A stretch of 64,000 bases of DNA from Cinclus cinclus. Lineage: Eukaryota; Chordata; Aves; Passeriformes; Cinclidae. The position numbers and the translations under genes are program-made. The notes below the pieces were generated by a model. The model worked only from the letters and a program-made list of their open reading frames with translations. It had not been told where the DNA came from and did no database searches. Location: NCBI RefSeq assembly GCF_963662255.1, contig NC_085060.1:5271630-5335629 (forward strand). Reading direction: 5' to 3'. This document shows positions 54,653-64,000 of the stretch, in pieces. Numbering within the stretch: position 1 is the first letter of the stretch; every line of letters starts with the position of its first letter.

Positions 54653-56816
54653 GAGCAAAACTATTCTTATTTTTGTTTTCCAGCACAGTATCAATCATAA
54701 TACACAAGGATGAATGAACTGCAATTAGAAATAAAGACTAATAATGACAAAACATATTATCAGAAAGTTTCAAGTTCCTCTGCATTCAGGAAAGCAGCGC
54801 ACACTTATTATCAAAACATGAATAAACAATTCTTTGCTCTTGAGTTTTTCTTTAGAAATAAATAATATGGAATATTACATGTAATCTTTTCTCAACTAAT
54901 GCTGTGGGTTTGTTCATACTGTTAAACTTCAACTAGAAGTGAAAAAAATCTGTATCAAGTCCTGATTTTCCACTCTATATCCCATTCTGATTCTCATTCA
55001 CTGCTGTTATAATGCATGTTAAACCCTGCACAACAGGGAATGTTTAATCTAAATGTAATTCTATTCCTGCTCTTGTCCCTTGCCATGAAGATTTTTACAA
55101 GGCTTTGTAAACCATTTTAACTGCAAAATCTGAATTTGGAAGTTAAACTACCTAAAGATGTCTTTACAACTTTCAGTTATAAAACTAACCTAACTAAATT
55201 AAATGGTACATGCATTGGTGGTTTTGCTTCTTCTGAGAACAAATTAACTTTTCTTTCCTCTTAAAAATTGTTATTGAAAATGACTAATAAGAAGAGAGCA
55301 GAATCAAAGCAAATTTTATTCTAATGTTAGATTCTAGCATCCTAATATTTGATTCTGTAACATTATCTAATAGTTCCTCTAAGCATCTCTGGGTTGATGA
55401 ACTGAGAATCCACCTAAAAACTAAATTCTGCTTGCGGTAGTAATGGAAAAAAAAAATCACTGATTTTGGAGGGATTATTTACATAAAAGGGGAAAGGACT
55501 ATTTTCTTGGACAACAGAAGATGAAAAAATCTTTCTGAAATACAACAAATTGCTGAGGTGTTTAGAAGACACTTTACAGGTTCTCTCTCATCCATATACA
55601 AATAGTCCAAAAGAGAGTATCACAGGCACTTAACAAAGTTTAGTTTCAGAAATACAATAGTACCAAACAATTTTATTAATATTTCGTACAAATTTTGAAG
55701 TCAACACTGACTAGTATTTTGATGTTGATGAAGGCAAACAAAATTAATAGACAACAGGTTTCTGTGTTTTACATTGGACAGGATGTCATAACTAACTGTC
55801 TTAAATATAAACTAACCTAAAGTAGTAATGATCAAAACAGGGTAAAGCCAATACATTTTGTTTTCTTTACTTTATTGCAAAATAGAGTGATTATAAATAC
55901 ATTCTTGTTATATTTCCTTCCTAACTCTTTGGATGCAACAAAAAAAAAAAAAAAAAAAAGTCTCACTGTGCTCATTTCATACAATATCAACATACAAATC
56001 ATGCAAAAGATAATATAGATATTATACCACCATAAAGTTCTGGATGTTTTTTCTTGATTCTGAAACATTTGTTAACATTATTCACAAGGCCATGCCTTTA
56101 TAATTTATATCATCATTATGGCTTTAAAAAAAAAGCATTTAAAAATATATTTATACTAGATTGCTGCATTATTGTCAATCTGAACACTAAATGCAAAACA
56201 TAAATCACCTGTTCTTGTGTTCTTGCACCGCGGTATCTGATTTCTGATAAAATGGCACAATTTTTTTTTTCTTTTTCAAGGAAACTATTACACTTTATTG
56301 ATTTCATTTAAAAATGGAAACTTCTTTATAATACAATGGAGACAACAGATTATGTCAACACCTTCACTGGTTTAGTTTATGTCTATGGGTCTTAACAGCC
56401 ATTTTACAAGCATGGCCACTCAAACCAATATAATGAACAGACAGACCTGTTAAACCACACCCAAGAGTCACCTTCTCAGAAAGACTGACCAGAGATTTGA
56501 ATGGACATCACACTAAAACTGCTGTGCAGACACATACACTGTTTCAAAACATGGAGAAAATAAACTGACACTAAGGTTGCCATTGAAAGTAACAATTCCA
56601 CAGAAAAATAGTGTTTTGCCAGCTTCTGCATTCTTCACTCACACTATTATGCCTACATATTGCACCATACACTGTAAAACACTTAGGGACAATTTCTACA
56701 GGAAAGTCCAGATTGTGCAACCTTTACTGATGCTGGTGAACCTACACTCAACTGCATAACCCCAGACAAGTCACTGGGCTCTATGGATTATATACAGTGG
56801 TTCTGAGCTGGCTTAT

Positions 56817-56850
56817 TTTGAAGTCAATGACAAAACTCTAGCTAAGCCCC
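56817..56850 (+). repeat. Probable ancient amniote repeat, short third copy
   Basis: The sequence tttgaagtcaatgacaaaac followed by tctagctaagcc resembles the GAAGTCAATGGCAAAACTCC core of very old sauropsid repeats. Only about 30 bp is convincing. Confidence 0.4.
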
Positions 56851-57026
56851 GCTCTTGGGCAGGTATCTAATTTTTACCTCATGAATAGTACCTCTGCACA
56901 GGATTTAGGTTGAGGTGAAATGCTTTACTGGAATTGGGGTCTCAGTGATCAGAAAACTCTGATCCTGTGTAATGGTACAGCATAACAGTACAGTTTTTTT
57001 GATCAGCAAACAGAAGACACCACTCT

Positions 57027-57150
57027 AAAGAAAAAACAAACAAACAAACAAACAAACCAAAAATCAAAAATGAAACAAAAACCAAACAAAGAACTCCCTA
57101 AAAAAAATTTAAAAATAATAATGAAAAAAATCAACCAAAAAAACCCCAGA
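57027..57150. repeat. A-rich low-complexity region with AAAC repeat
   Basis: A perfect CAAA/AAAC run (57033-57057) is followed by about 90 bp that is nearly all A and C. The Lys/Asn-rich frame at 57070-57270 is an artefact of this composition. Confidence 0.9.
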
Positions 57151-58207
57151 AAGGACATCCCAGAAAACCTCACAACACAAAATAAAACAAAAAGCCCTCA
57201 TATTTTTTTAGCTGGGGAAGGTATGATCATTTATCACTGTTCTTTTGACTCAGGGCAAGGTAAGTCCTGAGCACATCAGTTTTACCATCACTTAGAAGTA
57301 TTTCCTTACTTGCTATTTTTAATATTTTTAGCACATTCCTCTCAGGAGGATCATACAGGACATGCCAGTGACAACACACTGGTGTGTCAGACACCTTCTG
57401 CTTTGGCAAACCCCAAACTTGGTTGAACTTGGAGAAATTCTCGAGGCCACACCGCACTGTGACAGACCCAGGGACATGTCACCATCAACCTGCTGAAGGA
57501 GCCAGCAGAGTCCACTTGGTCAATGCATCATGGGCACTCCTTAGTCCACAGACAATAAACTCACACGTTCTCATCCAAACCTTAGCCATGCATTACATCA
57601 TTGGTCAACTTTTTTATGCCAGAACTGCATGTGTAGGCAGTATCCATGTCCTCAAAATCCCCATGACATTCTGAATTAAGTCAATTATTGTGCATGAACA
57701 GATGCAGCTTTTTGAAAGAAACTCGGCCATTAATTTATCTCTCGTAATTTTATTATCTGAAGTCACATATATACTTCTCAGTATGGAGAAAAATAGTAAA
57801 ACCGCCCTCTTCCTAAGCCAAAAGAGCATAAACAAATATCTGAAAGTAGAGAAACATTTTGTTTGCTTTCTCTTAAATAAAGAAGCAGAGGGTTTTTTTG
57901 TTGTTTTTGGGGTTTTTTTGTCTATTTTGATAAAAATATACTGCAGGCTGTTTGCCAAGTATCATTACGGAATAAAAATTTCAACTCAGTGTCATAAAGC
58001 CCTGAAATTAGAGGTTTATATTGGAAATAGCTGACACAGCCTTCTCCACAGGATTATTTCTGAGTCTTGCTCTAATTTTTGCTAGCTTCAAATTCATGAA
58101 AAGCATTCATATTTATATCCTACTATCTTAATTGACTTATGTATTGATTATAAAAGGTAGGGAGGGGGGAGGGGTGAAACTTCTGAAAGCAAAGGAGATA
58201 AGAGGGC

Positions 58208-59894
58208 TTTATTCAAAGCTCATCAAGTCAAAGAAGTGTTGTTAAACTCATCGCACAGATTTGCTGTAGGATGCTTTACCATTATATCTCCATTCTCATG
58301 TCAAAGTACCATCTATCAGCGAGGTACAATGGGGATTTTCCATTCTCCTACCTTTTTTCCTAGCTATTCAGAGTCAGCTTTCACAAAGACAAGTTTTTAC
58401 TCTCTAGTTATGAGAGAGTTTCAGAGCCCTCTGAACTGAGACCACTACATCCATTTTGCACTGTGGTTTTAGATAGGTTTTGCCATATTGTTCACTGTTC
58501 TTATCAGGTTTTGCTGACTAACAGCAGGCAGAGAGATAAGAACAGAAAACTTCTGTGTGTACAATAAAAATATTCCCCTTAGCATGAACTCCTGTAAATA
58601 CTTGTGGAAAGTATTCAGATTAAGCTGTAGAGACCTGAAAAGCAAGAAAACTGATGGCAAATAATTGCCTGAGACACAATACTAAAAAACTAATCAATCT
58701 ATTTTAAAATGCACCATTGGTAACAAATCTGAAATAAAGTAATATGCTAATCTCACAAGAATAGTACAGAACAATTTAATCATTATTATTATTATAATTA
58801 TTATTATTATTATTATATCTGATCACTTAATTCCGGATGATGCTATACATTACATCCCTGGTTGCTGTTTGGTATATTGTTCTGGTTTTATTTATACTGA
58901 ATGATTAATGCATTGTGATCAGGAAAACAAGTCAGGCATATTAAATACATATTAAGGAGTACATATTTTTTCCTATGTAGTATACAAAGTATTTCATAAA
59001 TATGAATTATATTACAAAAATAATTTCTGCTACGCTCACACAGTAAGCACTTTGACAATTTTGGACAACCTGTTGGGGTTGCAAGAGTTTCACGTAACTG
59101 AGAAGGAACTCTAGTTTTAATTGGAGATGAGTCTTGGAACAGATTCTGCATAAATATCAAATATTTTCTTCAGATGTCAGGAATACTGCAGAAGTCAGGT
59201 TGAACTATTTTCCTTCTTTCCTTTTTTTTTTAAATTTTTTTATAGACATGTATGCTTCAAGTGGTCAGATTTATTTCATAGGTATGTAATGCATGGTATA
59301 TTTTAAACAAATATTTGCACAATTTAACATTATAATTCCAGTGGTTTCAAGATGCAGCCCATAAATGTAACCAATTTACACATACTATTGAATGTTCTCT
59401 CTTTGCATGCTTGTTACTTTCCAGATAAGCTTTAAACAGTGCCATTAGAACACCACAAATCAAAAGATTACTCCAGTTCCACCAACTTAAATCCACGTGC
59501 AGGATGAAGGACCCAGCTGAAGTACAAATATCAGTACCAGGTTTCTTGTGTTTGTTCTAACAAATCACAAGGAGACGATGGTTTGCATTTGAGATACAAA
59601 ACATATATGCCTCTTGAGGTTAAATTCAGTGTAACGTGTATAAAGCATCCCTTTGGCAATAGAGTTTGCAGTATCCCTACAGGATTCCACAGGGCATGAG
59701 CTTTATGGAGTAAAAGCTATTAAGGAAATTCTCCTCTACTTGTCAAATCATACGCAACTACAGTTAATCAGACACCCTTGGAAACACCTGCCTCTATGCC
59801 TATCAATATAATATAGTATTTGGAAGTTAAAAGTCAACAAAAGGCACTTTCATCATTAAATTAATGTCCTCTGTAGGCAATAAGATTGTATGAC
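58208..59894 (-). other. SLITRK4: Probable SLITRK4 3' UTR, end uncertain
   Basis: Sequence immediately downstream of the TAG stop on the minus strand. Canonical AATAAA signals on that strand occur at 59270-59275, 58887-58892 and 58208-58213. None has an obvious GT-rich downstream element, so the real end is not decided. The farthest of these candidates is used as the boundary. A T-rich run (59220-59242) and an interrupted ATT repeat (58782-58817) lie inside. No other gene is seen here. Confidence 0.35.
58782..58817. repeat. Interrupted ATT microsatellite
   Basis: Twelve ATT-like triplets broken by one TATAATT interruption, within the probable 3' UTR of SLITRK4. If transcribed it would be an A/U-rich tract. 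Confidence 0.9.
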
Positions 59895-62408
59895 CTATAT
59901 TTTATTCAAAGCTGTTTGTTCTTCAAGGACTTGTAGGTAGTCAGGTGAACCTTGAAGTTTAGCTTTTAGTTCAAAATATTCACTTTTTCTTTGTTCCACT
60001 ACAATTTTACTATGATTACCACCTATTAGAGATTTCTTGTTTTTTTTGTCTTGCAGTTTCTCTGGGTAACGTATTTCAAAGCCACTGACCCCTATGCTGT
60101 TGTATTCTTTTTTACTTTCTAGAAAATTTTGAATAAATACATTGGAATCCCTTCCAGGGAATAACTCATCCAGTTCATCGATTGTGCTAAGTCTTTTTCT
60201 GGTATCCACATGCAATAAATCTTTCTCCTTGTCATTCATATTTCTCAGAATGACTTTTTGCCCTGGTGGATCAGCAAATGTGAAGCCTGTTTCAGACTCT
60301 TTCAAGCCACAGGTATGACTTTTGCTCATCTGCTCAATGGTTTGAGGAATGAAGGCCTCTGCACCCAGTCCATCTTTTTTGTTTGACTTGTGATCATGCT
60401 TTCTTAGCTGCAGTTGCATAGAACTGCACTCTTGATTTCCAATCCCTTCATGCTTTATGGTTGGTTTTTTGTTGCGCCGAAGCACAAAAACAAGAAGACA
60501 AAAAGCAACAAACACTGTTAAAATCAGCACAACCAATATGCTTAGGATTAGGATGGACAATGGAACTGGGCCACCAGGAGGACTTCGGACTGGTCCCGGT
60601 GGTGTTGTAAAAATAACAGCAGGCATGGGACTAGTGAATAGAGCAGATGGCTTGTTTAAAAGTTTAGGACAGAGAATCTCATTTTTCAGAGACTTAAGTT
60701 CTATGTTAGCAAACTGCACAGGTGTTTCACATTTCAATTCCTTCACCACAATACCGTCATTTAGCTTTTCGAGCCACAGTTTTAAAGCGACTAAATCGCA
60801 AGTGCAGTCCCATGGATTACCTTCCAAATCTATTTGTGTAAGAGATTTTAGCTGATCAAGAACACCACTTACAGGTAAATACATGAAGTGATTGTTCCTC
60901 AGATTCAGTCTAGCAAGTGGTGCACCAGCAAAAATGTACGCTGGCAGGCTCCGCAGAAGATTGTTGTTTAGGTAGAGCAACTGCAAATTTGGCATTAAGT
61001 CAAAGGTGCCTGCTAGGATTTCTTTGATAACATTGTATTCCAAATACAGATATTGCAAATTGTGGAGGCCAGCAAACATTTCTGGGCTCAGACGCTCTAT
61101 CTGATTGCCATTGAGATACAATCTCCGTAAATTTGTAAGGTTGCGGAAAACATCTCCTTTGATCACTGAAATCCGATTGCTGCCTAAATGTAGCAAATCC
61201 AGCCCCTCAAACTCAGCGAAATCTGTAGTATCCACATCCTTAATATAATTGCCATTTATATGCAGTTTCTTGGCATTTAAAGGTTTTGGTACAAGTTCAG
61301 CCATTGATTCTATATTTCTTTCTTGACAATTTACACTTAATCCCAAGTCTGAAGGATGAGTTTTGCAAACACAGGGGACTGGACAAGGAGTTAAAGGAGG
61401 CACCCTGGTCTGGTAAGATACGATCTGACTGAGATTGCGATTGGACAGTGCTTTGCCTGCTACTATCCCCGAGATCTTTGAAGGATTTGTAGTCTTTGGC
61501 GGCTTTGTGACTAATCTGTGCACTGAAGTTTGAGTGGTGTGGCCATTGGGTGTGCTGTAACCGGGCTCCAGCTGCGAGGGAGGCAGGATGCGCACGTCAA
61601 AATCACTCCCTGTCCCCATGGAGCACAGCTCCTGCTTATTGGTTTCTTTCAGCAGCCTTCCATACAAGTCACTAGGTGTTTCACAGATAGCCTCTCCAAT
61701 GTAGATGTTATAGGGCATGTTCTCCAGCCACGCTTTCAAAGGCAACAAATCACAAGTACAATTCCAGGGGTTGTCTTCCAGCTGCAACTCAACAATTCGC
61801 CCGATGTGTTCCAGAACTCCAATGTACGGAAGCTTCTGTATTCGATTCCCCCGTATATCCAGATGGGTTAGAGAAGCAAATCGAAAAATATTATCGGGAA
61901 GGAATGAAATCAGATTGTCATTAAGTATCAGGACTTTCAGCTTGTGAAGCTTATTGAAGGCTCCCCGTTCAATAAACTTGATTAAATTGTAGTCAGCTTG
62001 GAGATACTCCAAGTTCTCTATGCCAAGGAAAGTGTCAGCCCGGAGAATTTTTAATTCGTTGTTGTTCAAGTGCAACTGTTTTAATGCACTAAGACCCATA
62101 AAGGCCCCTCCCTCAATGTTCTGTAACTTATTATTACCCAGTTGCAAGGACACTGCATGTGTAAAATTAAGAAAGGAATTTGGATATAGAATAATTAGCA
62201 GGTTGTTTTGAAAGTTGAGGTGATAAAAATTAGACCACGGTGGTTTAAGCTGATTTGGTCTGTAGACTGCAACCTTCTCACAGTTGACATAGAGTACATT
62301 CTCAACTGACACACAGGAACAAACATTGCAAATTTCCACAGATATATCAGCATCTGCAGTTGTAGAAGAAACTGGGGATGACAGAACCAGAAAGAGCCAC
62401 AGAATCAT
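59895..62408 (-). CDS. SLITRK4: SLITRK4, SLIT and NTRK-like family member 4 (837 aa, single coding exon)
   Basis: Type I membrane adhesion protein of the neuronal surface. SLITRK proteins act mostly postsynaptically, binding presynaptic LAR-type receptor tyrosine phosphatases through the first LRR block and promoting synapse formation (family knowledge). Visible in the translation: signal peptide at about residues 1-18; first LRR block with Cys-rich N-cap (27-43) and C-cap (213-262, NPWNCTCD); Thr/Pro-rich linker (about 263-340); second N-cap (342-361), second LRR block, C-cap (531-580, NPWDCTCD); Pro-rich stalk; one transmembrane helix (about 615-643) followed by RRNKK; about 190-residue cytoplasmic tail ending in conserved tyrosine motifs ([17 protein letters not shown]). 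The length equals the usual 837 residues of SLITRK4, and I recognise the sequence as SLITRK4 rather than SLITRK2, 5 or 6. The start is the first in-frame ATG, with A at -3. The frame stays open upstream only through a TTG, giving 13 extra residues not expected in the family. The stop is TAG. The frame is intact. Confidence 0.97.
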   Translation of the reverse strand: MILWLFLVLSSPVSSTTADADISVEICNVCSCVSVENVLYVNCEKVAVYRPNQLKPPWSNFYHLNFQNNLLIILYPNSFLNFTHAVSLQLGNNKLQNIEGGAFMGLSALKQLHLNNNELKILRADTFLGIENLEYLQADYNLIKFIERGAFNKLHKLKVLILNDNLISFLPDNIFRFASLTHLDIRGNRIQKLPYIGVLEHIGRIVELQLEDNPWNCTCDLLPLKAWLENMPYNIYIGEAICETPSDLYGRLLKETNKQELCSMGTGSDFDVRILPPSQLEPGYSTPNGHTTQTSVHRLVTKPPKTTNPSKISGIVAGKALSNRNLSQIVSYQTRVPPLTPCPVPCVCKTHPSDLGLSVNCQERNIESMAELVPKPLNAKKLHINGNYIKDVDTTDFAEFEGLDLLHLGSNRISVIKGDVFRNLTNLRRLYLNGNQIERLSPEMFAGLHNLQYLYLEYNVIKEILAGTFDLMPNLQLLYLNNNLLRSLPAYIFAGAPLARLNLRNNHFMYLPVSGVLDQLKSLTQIDLEGNPWDCTCDLVALKLWLEKLNDGIVVKELKCETPVQFANIELKSLKNEILCPKLLNKPSALFTSPMPAVIFTTPPGPVRSPPGGPVPLSILILSILVVLILTVFVAFCLLVFVLRRNKKPTIKHEGIGNQECSSMQLQLRKHDHKSNKKDGLGAEAFIPQTIEQMSKSHTCGLKESETGFTFADPPGQKVILRNMNDKEKDLLHVDTRKRLSTIDELDELFPGRDSNVFIQNFLESKKEYNSIGVSGFEIRYPEKLQDKKNKKSLIGGNHSKIVVEQRKSEYFELKAKLQGSPDYLQVLEEQTALNKI

Positions 62409-62458
62409 CTTCTTATGATCAGCAAACAACCTTAGGCTCCTGAACAAAGATAAAGAAT
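62409..62458 (-). other. SLITRK4: 5' UTR part of the SLITRK4 coding exon
   Basis: Fifty nucleotides lie between the inferred 3' splice site and the ATG. They contain no in-frame ATG. A TTG at 62445-62447 is in frame but is not a plausible vertebrate start when an ATG with A at -3 follows. The rest of the 5' UTR should lie in one or more upstream non-coding exons, as in other vertebrate SLITRK4 genes (family knowledge). Confidence 0.75.
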
Positions 62459-62491
62459 CTAAAGAAGAAAGAAGGAAAGAAAAAGAAAACG
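62459..62491 (-). promoter_or_regulatory. 3' splice site and polypyrimidine tract of the SLITRK4 intron
   Basis: Read on the minus strand, about 30 nt of almost unbroken pyrimidines (TTTTCTTTTTCTTTCC followed by TTCTTTCTTCTTTAG) end in AG at 62459-62460, just before the first exon base at 62458. This is a textbook strong acceptor. It explains why the coding frame has no conserved sequence farther upstream. It supports a gene with a 5' non-coding exon and one large exon carrying the whole protein. Confidence 0.8.
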
Positions 62492-63589
62492 TTTTTCAGT
62501 TGACATTGTTCCAAAGCGTCATTTGGGTAAGAAATTGTATACCACTGAGCTACTGTACCTGCCAAGGGTTATAGATAAACTACAGGAACTGAATTTAAAA
62601 TAACATGAAAGACTTTAACAACCAAACAAATGCACGGGAGCTGGGATGATTTCAAACAGGGAATGTAAATTTCTGTAGACAAACACAAATAAGTCTCAGG
62701 TCTGTCAAATGTATTTCTCTCTCTTGTACACACCAAGCATGCATAACTAACAAAGTAAAATAACCAAAGGAGATTCCAATTTTATGCATATTTACTCCCC
62801 TCAATTGTGCACGGCTCATAGGTTGCTGTGTATTTCAGGGATATTAAACACAAATGCTGATGTTAGGCATGCCCAAACATCTGGGATGGGACAGCACAAT
62901 ATAGAAAGGATGGAGATGCTGACACAAGAAGCAATGTCAATGCTCATTATGTGTATCTAAAGCAGCAACACATACAGATATATCACTATGATAAAGATAA
63001 TCACTCAAGGGCTACATAGGCGTGCACACACATTGTTTCTGTCACTTCTGGTACCTAGTTTAAATAAGTAGGTGGTAAACTGACTGCAGAAATACAACTA
63101 TCCACCAAACAAGATCAGCTCTGGGTGACCAATGGAAACACACAGACATGGAAGAAGCATGCACAAGCACACAGCCCCATCCCCTGGAATAACAATACAC
63201 TGGCTTGCAGGGCAAAACAAAGTCACAATTTGCCAGCCTGACACTACTGAAATCTGAGAATTATTTTTTTCCCCTAAAATATTATGTAATTTGATCTTAT
63301 TCCTGCATTGATAAGAACCCTTTGCATATAGTCAGGCCAGCTGAGCTGCCATTTTTTACGTAGAAGAACTCGAGTCACAGCATTTCCTCTGAGTTATAAG
63401 GTAGTGGTTTTTTTTCCCCCTTTTTTTAACAAATCAGTCAATAATCAATACATTGCGCACACATACACACACATTCCATCTTCCCATTACCCCCATTTCC
63501 CAACTTGTCCCTTTCATTTCCTGCAGTGGGAAGCCACTGAGTTGGCAGGAGGGAGCCAGAATGAAAAGTGGAGAAAGCAGGAGCCAGCT
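62492..63589 (-). other. SLITRK4 intron (5' part of the gene), donor not located
   Basis: AT-rich, non-coding sequence between the acceptor and the GC-rich edge. Searching the minus strand for a donor gave only mediocre candidates: CAG|GTACAG near 62558, too close to the acceptor for a normal intron, and GGG|GTAATG near 63488. A CA-rich run (about 63459-63475) and a T-rich run (63409-63427) lie here. No open frame resembles a protein. The true donor may lie in the GC-rich segment or beyond the window. Confidence 0.5.
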
Positions 63590-64000
63590 GGAGGGAAGAG
63601 AACCGGGCTGGAGGGAGACACAAGGGGACGATGTGCCGCGGGACCTGGAGGGAGGGGAGAGGAGGGATGAGGAAAGACCGCAGGACAGAAGGAAAAGAGG
63701 GAGAGGGAAAGCACAGAGGAGACTAGGAAGGATGAGGGGAAGGGATGGCCGAAGGGGTCAAGGGGGCTGCTCTTTCAAGGAGGAGGGGGAAGCGGAGCAG
63801 CGGCCGCCGATGCCCGCAGGCTCCCGACCCCGGCCACGGCGAGCGCACCCCCAGGGCCGGACCGGTGCCCCCGCCGCTCCATCTCCCTCCCCCTGGCAGG
63901 CAGTCCTCCCGTATCCCTGCCTCGCCCACGCTCGAGTTCCCTCTTCTTCCTCAGCCCCGGGGTGCCGAGCGGCCAGGCTGCGGGCGCTGCACGGGGCTGG
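63590..64000 (-). promoter_or_regulatory. CpG-rich segment, probable SLITRK4 promoter or first-exon region
   Basis: Composition changes sharply here from the AT-rich norm of the window to GC-rich with many CpG dinucleotides, densest from about 63790 to the end (for example AGCGGCCGCCGATGCCCGC). It lies about 1.2 kb upstream of the coding exon on the transcribed strand, where a CpG-island promoter of a neuronal gene is expected. The left part (about 63545-63765) is strongly purine-rich on the plus strand. No TATA box or transcription start could be fixed. The island appears to continue past the window. Confidence 0.6.

Larger units (their letters stand above)
54653..58207. other. AT-rich intergenic DNA downstream of SLITRK4
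   Basis: Stops are dense. A20 lies at 55940-55959, and the A-rich block at 57.0 kb is listed separately. Two overlapping 114-codon frames on opposite strands (57614-57958 minus, 57690-58034 plus) have no domain and are probably chance. Part of this stretch could belong to a longer SLITRK4 3' UTR, but nothing in the sequence decides that. Confidence 0.6.

Noticed and set aside
60457..60855. 132-codon plus-strand open frame opposite SLITRK4
   Set aside because: It lies entirely antisense to the conserved coding exon and has no family resemblance. Long shadow frames are expected opposite a constrained gene. The same applies to 61530-61871, 61717-61947 and 62020-62211.
62409..62447. Thirteen-residue N-terminal extension of SLITRK4 from a TTG
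   Set aside because: Vertebrate genes rarely use TTG starts. The ATG 39 nt downstream gives the normal family length and signal peptide, and the extension lies between the splice acceptor and that ATG.
1..64000. tRNA, rRNA or other housekeeping RNA genes
   Set aside because: I looked by eye for B-box-like TTCGAATCC words and conserved rRNA stretches and saw none convincing. A covariance-model search would be needed to exclude divergent small RNAs.

Overview
This window looks like nuclear DNA from a bird, probably a songbird or a close relative. It holds one vertebrate protein-coding gene with an intact single-exon reading frame. It also holds CR1 LINE fragments and LTRs of types I recognise from avian genomes. 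No bacterial-style gene packing is present. The species cannot be fixed from sequence alone.

The only gene I can support is SLITRK4, on the minus strand at about 59.9-62.46 kb. It encodes a postsynaptic leucine-rich-repeat adhesion receptor of 837 residues. The coding exon has a clear 3' splice site 50 nt upstream of the ATG. An intron follows at higher coordinates. A GC-rich, CpG-rich segment at the right edge (63.6-64.0 kb) probably belongs to the promoter and 5' non-coding exon, which may continue past the window.

Everything from 1 to about 58 kb is AT-rich, gene-poor flank downstream of SLITRK4. I read the open frames there (at most about 140 codons, many opening with TTG, CTG or GTG). 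Apart from CR1 remnants, none resembles a known protein. Recognisable contents are an ancient antisense CR1 (9.7-10.4 kb), a nearly full-length solo LTR (14.39-14.96 kb), a younger antisense CR1 (23.5-23.8 kb), a second LTR type (24.17-24.66 kb), a truncated copy of the first LTR type (31.73-31.88 kb), a sense CR1 3' end (33.97-34.17 kb), three weak matches to a very old amniote repeat (29.6, 54.6 and 56.8 kb), a 12-bp minisatellite (37.4 kb) and several microsatellites. A desert beside a neurodevelopmental gene may hold enhancers. A few candidate sites are flagged (an RFX X-box, homeodomain-type inverted repeats, hairpins, a back-to-back splice-site motif), all needing comparison across species.

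I found no evidence of an undescribed multi-gene system, CRISPR array, intact provirus or RNA gene. The interest lies in the exact gene model of SLITRK4 and in the non-coding flank.
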